A stretch of DNA of 64,000 nucleotides from Magnetovibrio blakemorei (GTDB lineage Bacteria; Pseudomonadota; Alphaproteobacteria; Rhodospirillales; Magnetovibrionaceae), in assembly GCF_001746755.1 (NCBI RefSeq), contig NZ_MCGG01000002.1, positions 85,199 through 149,198 on the forward strand, written 5' to 3'. Made by a program: the position numbers and the translations under genes. The notes under the pieces were generated by a model. It did not search any database, was not told the origin of the DNA, and saw nothing but the letters and a program-made list of their open reading frames with translations. Positions 55,901 to 64,000 of this stretch are shown piece by piece. Position 1 is the stretch's first letter, and every line of letters begins with the position of its first letter.

Positions 55901-56710
55901 TCACCTTGCGATGGGGTCCTTCTTGTCTTCCAGAATTTCCAGGCGTTCGGGGTGGTCCAACTCTATCATCGGACCATTTTGCGATTTGATCCAACCGCGA
56001 ACCCGCACCCGTTTGCCCTTTAAAGCCAACAGCTCAATGCCCGCCTCGGCAAACAACTTGGCGTCGCGCGCACTCACTTTAACGGTAAAGTCGCTGCGCC
56101 AATTTTTGCCAAAATTGACGTAAACGGTGTTTTTCACCTGGGCCGTATCCAGAACCCGGCCTTCGACAATTTGAAACGTGCCCATGTCCGCTGCTAAGGT
56201 GTAGGGCGTGCGCACCATATAATGCACCAGCGCCCATATGCCCACTTGAGCGCTTCGGGCTTGGCGCTCAAAGGCCAGCAATTCAGCCGCTAACACCCGA
56301 TTGTCGGGAAAGGTGTACACCCGCGCCAAGCCGCGCTTGAGCAGTTCGCCTTGCAGCCAGACGCTATCCGTTTGGCGCGTTACATGGGCCAGCACCCGGC
56401 CGTGACGGTCTTGGGGGGCAGGCGCAAAATACAGGTGGACATCTTGGTCCAACACCAAGTCTTCGGCGCCACGCTTGGCCTCAATGGCCAACGGCCAGTC
56501 TTTAAAATTGGCGCGACCCAACGCCAGTTTTGGAGCCTGAATGCCCACCAAGCGGACTTGTCGACCGTCTGTTAAGACCACCGTGTCGCCATCCACAACG
56601 CGGCTCACCCGCGCCAGTCCACCGTCTTGAAGCGTTTCGGGGCCCAAGGCCCAAGCGCTTGCCGAGCACAGGACGGCGAAGAGGACGATCAATCTCAACA
56701 CAGGAACCAT
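55901..56710 (-). CDS. SNase-like (thermonuclease fold) secreted protein with altered active site
   Basis: 269 residues from the ATG at 56710 (MVPVLRLIVLFAVLC), which has AAGGA 9-10 bases upstream. The signal peptide ends at SAWA. The SNase OB fold is clear (VVDGDTVVLTDGRQVRLVGI; DRHGRVLAHV), but the catalytic segment that usually reads GIDAPE is GIQAPK, so the calcium-binding Asp and the general-base Glu are Q and K. The same GIQAPK form is familiar from other Alphaproteobacteria. Nuclease activity is doubtful. Confidence 0.85.
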   Translation of the reverse strand: MVPVLRLIVLFAVLCSASAWALGPETLQDGGLARVSRVVDGDTVVLTDGRQVRLVGIQAPKLALGRANFKDWPLAIEAKRGAEDLVLDQDVHLYFAPAPQDRHGRVLAHVTRQTDSVWLQGELLKRGLARVYTFPDNRVLAAELLAFERQARSAQVGIWALVHYMVRTPYTLAADMGTFQIVEGRVLDTAQVKNTVYVNFGKNWRSDFTVKVSARDAKLFAEAGIELLALKGKRVRVRGWIKSQNGPMIELDHPERLEILEDKKDPIAR

Positions 56711-56835
56711 AAACAGTCCTTCATCTCGCATTAGCTGTGTGTTCATATGTTCCCAAAAGCGGTTAAGCCGTATACTAAACGGACCCATCGCCAACAACAA
56801 CGCCCCAACACTGCCCTAAACTGGATACTTCGCCC

Positions 56836-57810
56836 ATGGACAGCGCCCCCAATTTTGGTCTTTATCCGCCTATCCAACCGCACACGACGGCCATGCTGGA
56901 TGTGGGTAACGGCCACAGCGTATATTACGAAGTGTCCGGCAACCCGTTAGGGATTCCGGTCGTTTTTGTTCACGGCGGACCGGGAGCCGGCAGCGTGGCG
57001 ACCCAACGGCAATATTTTAACCCCGAAAAATACTGCATCGTGCTGTTTGATCAGCGCGGCGCCGGACGGTCAATTCCTTATGCCAGCATTTCCCATAACA
57101 CCACCGATCATTTGGTCGAAGATATGGAAATGCTGCGCGGGCACTTAAACATTGATCAATGGCTGGTGGCCGGTGGGTCGTGGGGGGCGACCTTGGCGCT
57201 GGCCTATGGCACCCGCCATCCCAAGTCGTGTTTAGGGTTTATTTTACGGGGCATTTTTTTGGGCACTCAAAACGAAGTCGATTGGTTTTTGGGCGGCATG
57301 GGAACTTTTTTTCCCGAACATTTTGCGGCTTTTTCAGACCAAGTGGGGGGGCGCACAGGGACAGACTTGTTCGAGACCTATTGCGAGCGCCTGTTCAGCC
57401 CTGAGCCCAACATCCATTTGCCCGCCGCCCGGGCGTGGGCACGTTATGAAAGCCTGTGCTCAACGTTGCTGCCTCAAGCACGTTCCGGTGGCGTATTTCA
57501 AAGCAGCCCTGCATTTAATCATTATGCCCTGACCTTGGCGCGCATTGAGGCGCATTATTTTAAGCACAACATGTTCTTGCGTGAAGGCGAACTGTTGGCG
57601 CGGGTCAATGCCATCGCCCATCTGCCCGCCATCATCGTGCAAGGTCGATATGACGTGGTTTGCCCCATCAAAACCGCCCATGCCCTGCATCTGGCGTGGC
57701 CCAATTCAGAACTTGCCGTGGTCCCGGACGCCGGGCATTCCGGCATGGAGCCCGGTATCGCCCGCGCCCTTGTTCAAGCCGCAGACACCATGGCCGTGAA
57801 TTTGGCTTAA
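56836..57810 (+). CDS. pip: Proline iminopeptidase
   Basis: 324-residue alpha/beta hydrolase of peptidase family S33, removing N-terminal proline from peptides in the cytoplasm. The HGGPGAGS oxyanion region, the family motif DQRGAGRS, the nucleophile Ser in GGSWGATLALAYG, the Asp in QGRYDVVCPI and the His in PDAGHSG complete the triad. Length matches the family. Confidence 0.94.
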   Translation: MDSAPNFGLYPPIQPHTTAMLDVGNGHSVYYEVSGNPLGIPVVFVHGGPGAGSVATQRQYFNPEKYCIVLFDQRGAGRSIPYASISHNTTDHLVEDMEMLRGHLNIDQWLVAGGSWGATLALAYGTRHPKSCLGFILRGIFLGTQNEVDWFLGGMGTFFPEHFAAFSDQVGGRTGTDLFETYCERLFSPEPNIHLPAARAWARYESLCSTLLPQARSGGVFQSSPAFNHYALTLARIEAHYFKHNMFLREGELLARVNAIAHLPAIIVQGRYDVVCPIKTAHALHLAWPNSELAVVPDAGHSGMEPGIARALVQAADTMAVNLA

Positions 57811-57889
57811 GGACCATCGATTCAAACGCATTGATTTTTGCGCTTATTTCCCGTTAAATGCGGCCTCGAACTCGGGAAGGGACAAACTC

Positions 57890-58438
57890 ATGACTGCCGT
57901 TAAAAAATCCGTCGCCACACTGCTGACGCTGAGCGTCACCCTGGGTGTATCCTTTTTCGCCATTCCAGCCTTCACAGCCCCGGCCCAGGCCGCCGACGAT
58001 CCCGCCTTTTTATCTTTTGGTGCAGGTAGTTACGATTGGAACCGGCAAAAAGATCAAGGCGTTGAAGTGCGCATGGAATACCGCCATGACAAAAAGCTGC
58101 TCGGCTTGTTCAAACCGTTTGCCGCTTTGGCGGTTTCCAAGAATGACAGCACCCAAACGTTTATTGGTGCAGGCATTTTGATGGATGTTTATCTGGGTAA
58201 GCGCATTGTCATCACCCCCAGTTTTGCCCCGCATTATTACAACGGCGGCAATGCAAAACTGGATCTGGACTACCCCTTGGAATTCCGCTCCCAGATCGAA
58301 GCCGCGTATCGCTTTGACGATCGTTCACGCCTTGGCATATCCGTATCGCACTATTCCAATGCCTCGTTGGGGAAAACCAACCCGGGCACGGAATCGGCTT
58401 TGCTGTATTATTCCATCCCCGTCGATTTCTTCCATTGA
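57890..58438 (+). CDS. Lipid A 3-O-deacylase (PagL family)
   Basis: 182 residues with a signal peptide ending near PAQA. It is an outer-membrane beta-barrel that removes the 3-position acyl chain from lipid A. The active-site motif is ISVSHYSNASLGKTNPG near the C-terminus, with catalytic His and Ser, and the last residue is aromatic-rich (DFFH) as in barrels. Alternating hydrophobic strands fill the rest. Confidence 0.9.
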   Translation: MTAVKKSVATLLTLSVTLGVSFFAIPAFTAPAQAADDPAFLSFGAGSYDWNRQKDQGVEVRMEYRHDKKLLGLFKPFAALAVSKNDSTQTFIGAGILMDVYLGKRIVITPSFAPHYYNGGNAKLDLDYPLEFRSQIEAAYRFDDRSRLGISVSHYSNASLGKTNPGTESALLYYSIPVDFFH

Positions 58439-58550
58439 TCCTTTAAGTCAGCTTTTTTCGCCCGAAAACCCCTTGCGCATAAGTTGCGCTTGACTGTTTC
58501 CGTGTGCCCGGGCATCTTTCAACCGTTCAGTTAAACCAAATGGTTAAAAC

Positions 58551-59180
58551 ATGCTCACAAAACCTTCCCGCACCATGCCGTCCACCGACGACATCTTGGA
58601 CGTCGCCGCCGCCGTATTCGCCGAAATGGGCTATGCCGGGGCGCGCGTTGATGAAATCGCCAAGGCCGCGAACGTCAACAAGGCGACCTTGTATTATCGC
58701 ATCGGTGACAAGGACGCGCTTTATGAAGCGATCTTAAAACGCATGTTCGCCGCCAAAGTCGCGAACATGGAACACATGCTCAAGACCTTTGATGACGCCG
58801 AAGATCGAGTCCGCGCCTTTGCTGCCGTATTGGTCGATGACGAACATCCAGAACACTTTAGCGCCATCATGTTGCGTGAAATCGCCAACGGCGGGCGCAA
58901 TTTGCCCGACAGCATCCTGCCTTTCATGAGCCGCTTGATCGGCGTGTTGGAACAGACCTTGGCCGATGGCGTTGCCCAAGGTCGGTTTAAGCCGGTCAAT
59001 CCGTTTATGATCCATATGATTTTGGTGGGGGCGTGCACGCTATACGCGACCAACGGCCCCATCCGCCGCCGGGTTGCCAAAATAACGGCGCATGACTCAT
59101 GGCTGAACGCCGAACTGCCCATTTCCCAAGTTGCCCGTGCCATCGCCGAGATGCTGCTGGGCGGCATCCGATCATCTTAA
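58551..59180 (+). CDS. TetR-family transcriptional regulator
   Basis: 209 residues. The N-terminal helix-turn-helix spans about residues 10-55 (VFAEMGYAGARVDEIAKAAN; VNKATLYYRIGDKDALYEAI). The C-terminal ligand domain is variable. It lies 23 bp before the RND exporter gene and on the same strand, so it probably represses its own export operon and senses the exported compound. Confidence 0.92.
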   Translation: MLTKPSRTMPSTDDILDVAAAVFAEMGYAGARVDEIAKAANVNKATLYYRIGDKDALYEAILKRMFAAKVANMEHMLKTFDDAEDRVRAFAAVLVDDEHPEHFSAIMLREIANGGRNLPDSILPFMSRLIGVLEQTLADGVAQGRFKPVNPFMIHMILVGACTLYATNGPIRRRVAKITAHDSWLNAELPISQVARAIAEMLLGGIRSS

Positions 59181-59203
59181 CGCTCAACACGAAAGACATT
59201 CCC

Positions 59204-61636
59204 ATGGTTCAGACCATCCGCCTACGGATCGAAAAGGGTTTTGCCGCCTACGGCCACTTCATCACACGCCGCGCATGGATCGTGTTGGTTGTGACATTGG
59301 CGCTGGTGGGGGGGCTGGGCTCCAACATTCCCAAAATCGTCATGGACACGGCAACGGATAGTTTTTTGCACAAGACGGACCCGGCCCTGCTGACCTACAA
59401 CGCCTTTCGCGATCAGTTTGGCCGGGACGAGTTGGTGATCGTCGCCATCGAAACCGATGATGTGTTCACGCCTGTGTTTATGGACAAATTGAAAAAGCTC
59501 CACACCGAGTTGAAAAACAACACCCCACACCTGGACGACATCACCAGTCTTGTCAACGCCCGCAACACCTACGGACGCGGCGAAGACTTGATCGTCGAAG
59601 ACTTGTTCGAAGATTGGCCCCAGGACCAGACAGCCTTTGAAGCCAAGCGCCAACGTGCATACAGCAACCCCTTGTTTAAAAACACGCTGCTGTCCGAAGA
59701 CCACCACATCACCTCCATCATCATTCGTACCGATGCCTACACCAGCGCAGGCATCAAGGAAGACGCGTTGGGCGGTTTCGACGATGCAGATGCGCCGACA
59801 GACACGCCCAAAACGAAACGCGCCTTTTTGTCGGATGCTGAAAACTCCGAACTGGTGTTAAAAGTCGAACAGATCGCTTACAGCTATGACGCGCCGAACT
59901 TCAAGGTTTACGTGTCCGGATCGCCCGTGGTGGCGGATGCTTTGAAAAAATCCATGCAAACCAATATGAAGCGTTTTACCCTGATGGGTCTGCTGATCAT
60001 CGCAGCCGTATTGTTGCTGATGTTCCGCCGTGTGTCGGGTGTTGTGCTGCCGTTGATCGTGGTCATTTTATCGGTCATCGGCACCTTGGGGATGCTGCCG
60101 CTGAGCGGGCGCGCCTTCACCTTGCCAATGCAAATTTTACCGTCCTTTTTGTTGGCGGTGGGTGTGGGGGCATCGGTGCATTTGTTGGCGATCTTCTTTC
60201 GCCATGTTCAGCACGGCAACGCCAAACATGACAGCGTGGTCTATGCCCTGGGCCACTCGGGGCTGCCCATCGTTATGACATCGCTGACAACTGCCGCAGG
60301 TCTGGCATCATTTGCCGGCGCAGAAGTTGCTCCCATTGCCGATCTGGGCGTCATCGCCTCTTTGGGTATTTTGCTGTCGTTGCTTTTGAACCTGACGCTA
60401 TTGCCGGCCGCCCTCAGTCTCTTGCCGCTTAAGGCCAAATCCAGCACACGGGCGCATAAGCGTCATGACCGCATGGATGCGCTGCTGCGCACCATCGCCG
60501 ATTTTTCCACGGCTCGGGCGTGGCCGGTCATCATCGTCAGTGGTGTGCTATTGCTGATTTCAATCGCGGGCATCACGCAGCTTCATTTTTCCCATCAACC
60601 CTTCAAATGGCTGCCGATGTCTGAACCTTCGCGCTTGGCCCTTGACCTGATTGACGAGCGTTTGAAAGGGGCCAGCTCCCTTGAAGTGATCGTCGACACC
60701 AAGCAGGTCAACGGCCTCTATGATCCAACAATCATGGCCGGATTGGACAAGCTGAGTGGTGTCATCGAAGCGCTCAAAACGGATTTTATTTCCGTTGGCA
60801 AGACCCTGTCGTTGGCTGACATTTTAAAAGAATCAAACCGCGCCTTGCATGCCAATGATGAGGCTTTTTACAGCATTCCGGATGACCGTGATTTGATCGC
60901 ACAAGAACTGTTCTTGTTTGAAAATTCAGGCTCAGACGATATGGAAGATTTCGTCGACAGCCAATTTCAAATGGCCCGCTTCACCGCCAAAATGCCATGG
61001 GCCGATTCCGTTTATCTGCAAGACATCAACGACACCGTGACCGCAAAATTTAGGGAAGTGTTGGGCGATGACGTGGACATTACGGTCACCGGCATGAACG
61101 CTCTGTTGGGCCGCACCATGCAAGCGACCATCTATTCCATGGGCCAAAGTTACATCATTGCGGGAGGCGTGATCACGTTGATGATGATTGCTTTTCTCGG
61201 CAGCATCCGCCTTGGCTTGGTGAGCATGATCCCCAACTTGGCCCCCATCGTGATCACCTTGGGCATCATGGGCTGGGTGGGCGTGCCGCTGGATTTATTC
61301 ACCATGCTGATCGGGTCCATCGCAATCGGTCTGGCGGTCGATGACACCATTCACTTCATGCACAATTATCGACGTATCCACCACGACACCGGCAGCGTGA
61401 ATACCGCTGTACGCGAAACCTTGTTGGGGGCCGGACGCGCCATGTTGGTGACATCAATCGTATTGTCGACAGGCTTTTTCATCTACTTGCTGTCCACTTT
61501 ACAAAACCTCATCAACTTCGGCTGGCTGACCGGCACGACCATCATCTTGGCGCTGCTGGCGGACATCTTCTTGGCACCCGCCCTGATGAAGGTTTTGGAC
61601 AAAGCCCACATGATTCCCGACGACAAAGATTTTTAG
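59204..61636 (+). CDS. RND/MMPL-family exporter
   Basis: 810 residues from the ATG at 59204 (MVQTIRLRIEKGFAAYG). The layout is an N-terminal helix, a periplasmic domain (about 45-260), a first block of five or six membrane segments (LMGLLIIAAVLLLMFRRVSG, then LPSFLLAVGVGASVHLLAIF), a second periplasmic domain and a second membrane block with the proton-relay segment IAIGLAVDDTIHFMHNYRR. This is the HAE3/MMPL type, which moves hydrophobic molecules such as lipids. It forms one operon with the next two genes. Confidence 0.92.
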   Translation: MVQTIRLRIEKGFAAYGHFITRRAWIVLVVTLALVGGLGSNIPKIVMDTATDSFLHKTDPALLTYNAFRDQFGRDELVIVAIETDDVFTPVFMDKLKKLHTELKNNTPHLDDITSLVNARNTYGRGEDLIVEDLFEDWPQDQTAFEAKRQRAYSNPLFKNTLLSEDHHITSIIIRTDAYTSAGIKEDALGGFDDADAPTDTPKTKRAFLSDAENSELVLKVEQIAYSYDAPNFKVYVSGSPVVADALKKSMQTNMKRFTLMGLLIIAAVLLLMFRRVSGVVLPLIVVILSVIGTLGMLPLSGRAFTLPMQILPSFLLAVGVGASVHLLAIFFRHVQHGNAKHDSVVYALGHSGLPIVMTSLTTAAGLASFAGAEVAPIADLGVIASLGILLSLLLNLTLLPAALSLLPLKAKSSTRAHKRHDRMDALLRTIADFSTARAWPVIIVSGVLLLISIAGITQLHFSHQPFKWLPMSEPSRLALDLIDERLKGASSLEVIVDTKQVNGLYDPTIMAGLDKLSGVIEALKTDFISVGKTLSLADILKESNRALHANDEAFYSIPDDRDLIAQELFLFENSGSDDMEDFVDSQFQMARFTAKMPWADSVYLQDINDTVTAKFREVLGDDVDITVTGMNALLGRTMQATIYSMGQSYIIAGGVITLMMIAFLGSIRLGLVSMIPNLAPIVITLGIMGWVGVPLDLFTMLIGSIAIGLAVDDTIHFMHNYRRIHHDTGSVNTAVRETLLGAGRAMLVTSIVLSTGFFIYLLSTLQNLINFGWLTGTTIILALLADIFLAPALMKVLDKAHMIPDDKDF

Positions 61637-61652
61637 GAACGGAGAGAGTTTG

Positions 61653-62468
61653 ATGAAAACCGCAACAGTTCTTTTCAGCGCCTTGGTGTTTAGCTTTTAT
61701 GCGTTTGATTCAGGGGCCGCTGACCTCACGGCCCGCGAAATCATGCAAAAAGTGGATGACCGCGACGATGGTGACAATCGCATTTCTGAAATGAAAATGG
61801 TACTGATCGATAAAAACGGGGACACCCGCACGCGCAAAATCAAAACCTTTGCCAAAGATCTGATCACCGACAAGGGCGAAGAAGACCGCCGCACCATCAT
61901 GTTCTTTTTGGAACCTGCCGACGTCAAGGACACCGGCTTTCTGACTTATGATTTTGACGCGTATGACAAAGACGATGATCAATGGCTGTTCTTACCCGCG
62001 CTGAAAAAAACCAAACGCATTGCCAGCACCGATAAATCCGGCAGCTTCATGGGATCTGACTTCAACTATTCCGACATGACGCGCAAAAATCTCGATGCCT
62101 ATGAGTATAAGATTCTCAAAGAAGACGAAGTGCGCGGTGCCAAAACTTGGGTGATCGAAGCCCAGCCCAAAACCCAAGAAGAGATCGATCAAAGCGGTTA
62201 CAAAAAATCGGTTGTGTTCGTGCGCCAAGATAATTTTGTCGTCGTGCGTGCCGTGCACTGGACCGATATCGGCGATAAGCTCAAATACTTGGACGTGACC
62301 GGATTGGAATTGATGGACGGTGTGTGGACCACCACAGCCATGACCATGACCACCAAGAAAAACAAACTCACCGAACACAAAACCGAATTGACCTTTTACA
62401 ACATTCTTTACAACCAGGGCTTGGACGACGCCATGTTCAATTTACGCCGCCTCGAAAAAGGTCTGTAA
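61653..62468 (+). CDS. LolA-like outer-membrane lipoprotein-sorting protein
   Basis: 271 residues from the ATG at 61653, with GGAGAGAG upstream. The signal peptide ends near SGAA. The half-barrel LolA-like family (Pfam LolA_like) is recognised by LTAREIMQKVDDRDDGDNRI, FLEPADVKDTGFLTYDF, WLFLPALKKTKRIAS and FMGSDFNYSDM. It probably carries the hydrophobic cargo of the upstream RND exporter across the periplasm. Confidence 0.88.
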   Translation: MKTATVLFSALVFSFYAFDSGAADLTAREIMQKVDDRDDGDNRISEMKMVLIDKNGDTRTRKIKTFAKDLITDKGEEDRRTIMFFLEPADVKDTGFLTYDFDAYDKDDDQWLFLPALKKTKRIASTDKSGSFMGSDFNYSDMTRKNLDAYEYKILKEDEVRGAKTWVIEAQPKTQEEIDQSGYKKSVVFVRQDNFVVVRAVHWTDIGDKLKYLDVTGLELMDGVWTTTAMTMTTKKNKLTEHKTELTFYNILYNQGLDDAMFNLRRLEKGL

Positions 62469-62471
62469 GTT

Positions 62472-63887
62472 TTGCAAAAGCCATTTTCTCATCTTCTTGT
62501 GCTGCTGTGCATGGCGCTCGCGTTGCCCGCAAACGCCTGGGCTCAAGATGTGCTTGACGATGTGCTTGATGGTTTTGACAAGGCCCCCAAAACTGTCCCG
62601 ACGGACGACCCTTTGGAAGGTTTTGATGAACCGTCTTCGTCAACATCGGCGACGGAACATTCTGTCGCGTCGCCGTGGTCTGTGTCGGGCAGCATGTTAT
62701 TTTCGGCGGCCTATGATTACACCCAAAATACACCAACGGCGGGCAGCTCCGACAAACGCGGACTGAGCCGCGCGCGTCCCAAAGCCAACCTTAAAATCAA
62801 AGGTAACCTGCCCGACCAATTTTCCCTTCCGGTGCGCGTGTTGGGCGAAGCGTCCGTCGCCCACGATTTTGTGTACGCCGTGCATGGCCGTGGGGATTAT
62901 AACGCGACGGTTCTCAATTCCTTCGAGCGCGATATCAATCTTGGAGAACTCTACGCCAGCGCTCAATTGGGAAACGGGTTCGAAATCACCGCCGGGCGTC
63001 AAACCATCGTCTGGGGCACGTCTGAAAATCTGCGTGTGGTGGACGTCATCAATCCTTTGGATCGACGCGAACTGGGTATGGTCGATATCGAAGACGTCCG
63101 TCTGCCGTTGGCGATGGTGCGCGCCGATTATACCGCCGGACCGTGGAGCGCCAGCGCCTTGGTCATCCCCCACATCCGCTTTAACAAAACCGCACCGTCT
63201 TACAGCCCTTACGACACCGCCAATGGGGCAGCTCCACAAAACGATGTGCCTTCGGGTGGCCTCAACAATACTGAGTTGGCCGCCCGCCTCAAGGGCACCT
63301 TTTCGGGCTGGGACTTGTCCCTGCACGCGGCCAACCTCTATGACGACAACGGCCACAAAGAAACGGTGAACGGCGCCACCCGCATCCGCCATGAGCGGGT
63401 AAATATGGTGGGCATCTCGGGGGACATTGCGTTGGGAAACTGGTTGGTGAGGGGCGAAGCCGCCAGCTTTTCCGGCCTGCAAACCTTGGGCGTTCCGGGC
63501 CAGGATTTTACCCGCCACGATATCTTGGCCGGTGTCGACTACACGGGCCTATCTGACGCCTCCATGAGCTTCGAAGTCGTGAACCGCCACCTTGTTGATT
63601 GGAGCCCGGCGCTGATTGGGGAAGGTTTAAAGAGGAATTCGCAAGAATACGCGCTGCGCTATTCCGGCGACTATATGCACGACCGTGTCCACTTAACGGC
63701 GCTCACCACCCGCATTTCGCCACTCACCAAAGGCGGTGGATTTTCACGGGCCTCCATCGAATATGATGTGCAAGACGCGCTCAGCATCACGGGCGGCATA
63801 ACGCTCTATCACGACGGCACCCGCGCACCCTTTAAGGGGCTCGGCGACAACGACCGCATATTCGTCGAAATCAAACAAAGCTTTTAG
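62472..63887 (+). CDS. DUF1302-like outer-membrane beta-barrel protein
   Basis: 471 residues from a TTG start at 62472 (an ATG at 62511 would leave a shorter signal). The signal peptide ends at AWAQ. An acidic, low-complexity N-terminus (DVLDDVLDGFDKAPK) precedes amphipathic strands with ITAGRQTIVWGTSENLRVVD and NPLDRRELG, typical of DUF1302 barrels, and a terminal F. It follows the LolA-like gene after 3 bp, so it is the likely outer-membrane element of the export system. Confidence 0.82.
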   Translation: MQKPFSHLLVLLCMALALPANAWAQDVLDDVLDGFDKAPKTVPTDDPLEGFDEPSSSTSATEHSVASPWSVSGSMLFSAAYDYTQNTPTAGSSDKRGLSRARPKANLKIKGNLPDQFSLPVRVLGEASVAHDFVYAVHGRGDYNATVLNSFERDINLGELYASAQLGNGFEITAGRQTIVWGTSENLRVVDVINPLDRRELGMVDIEDVRLPLAMVRADYTAGPWSASALVIPHIRFNKTAPSYSPYDTANGAAPQNDVPSGGLNNTELAARLKGTFSGWDLSLHAANLYDDNGHKETVNGATRIRHERVNMVGISGDIALGNWLVRGEAASFSGLQTLGVPGQDFTRHDILAGVDYTGLSDASMSFEVVNRHLVDWSPALIGEGLKRNSQEYALRYSGDYMHDRVHLTALTTRISPLTKGGGFSRASIEYDVQDALSITGGITLYHDGTRAPFKGLGDNDRIFVEIKQSF

Positions 63888-64000
63888 GCTTGTTGAGCGC
63901 CGCAAAATAATCGCCCAAGCCGCCCGGATGATCTTTTCCCCCGCGCAAAATATGCTATAAGCCACCCGTACACGCGGATTTCCGCCCCACACCGAAGCGC
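63888..64000. other. Intergenic tail at the window edge
   Basis: No complete gene is visible. The segment TGCTATAA around 63952-63959 could be a promoter -10 element for a gene beyond the window. Confidence 0.3.

Noticed and set aside
63744..63992. Minus-strand 82-codon frame at the window end
   Set aside because: It lies mostly over the 3' end of the DUF1302 gene and has no family similarity or ribosome site.
1..64000. CRISPR arrays, rRNA genes, intact insertion sequences, prophage genes
   Set aside because: No regularly spaced repeats with unique spacers, no rRNA signatures and no transposase or phage structural genes were seen.

Overview
The window comes from an alphaproteobacterium, most likely Rhodospirillales-like. 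This is inferred from the overall gene set: a System I cytochrome c maturation operon, CarD, an SUV3-like helicase, ETF-quinone oxidoreductase and alphaproteobacterial variants of family 4 UDG and SNase. No marker gene fixes the genus. Most of it is ordinary chromosomal housekeeping sequence with two or three accessory blocks.

Layout. 1-6.0 kb: a cut-off small ORF, a radical SAM protein, a glycosyltransferase/DUF2064 pair, and a minus-strand run UDG - lytic transglycosylase - moaB. 6.2-10.7 kb: ETF-QO, a secreted TPR protein and ispE, then tRNA-Gln(UUG) with its terminator. 10.99-18.6 kb: an accessory block. It opens with four phased TGTC repeats that look like a Tn7/Tn5053-type transposon end, continues with menFDBC on the plus strand and menE plus a 4HBT thioesterase on the minus strand, and closes with a frameshifted SulP fragment. 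Lines I counted inside the men genes reach 70-78% G+C against 53-65% in flanking lines.

18.6-30.6 kb: a complete nitrate assimilation regulon on the minus strand (nasT, nasS, leader, nrtA, nrtB, fused nrtDC, nirB, nirD, nasA). The leader before nrtA has a sigma-54-like promoter, two hexaloop hairpins and a terminator whose 5' arm overlaps the second hairpin. This is the architecture expected for NasT (ANTAR) antitermination. A second sigma-54-like promoter precedes nasT. 30.7-34.1 kb: a glycine betaine ABC transporter (proV-proW-proX). 34.5-41.7 kb: ccmABCDEFGHI, tightly overlapping. 41.8-42.03 kb: a candidate small RNA on the minus strand with two C-rich hairpin loops and a strong terminator. 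42.3-45.0 kb: acnA, with a triple ACCGCA operator-like element upstream.

45-58.4 kb: Sel1 protein, a DUF3012 lipoprotein, htpG, a ribosome hibernation factor, the SUV3-like helicase, HSP15-like S4 protein, TerC and TerB-like proteins, 7Fe ferredoxin, carD, an M48 lipoprotein protease, an SNase-like protein, proline iminopeptidase and PagL. 58.5-63.9 kb: tetR - RND/MMPL exporter - LolA-like protein - DUF1302 beta-barrel, a probable trans-envelope export system for a hydrophobic molecule.
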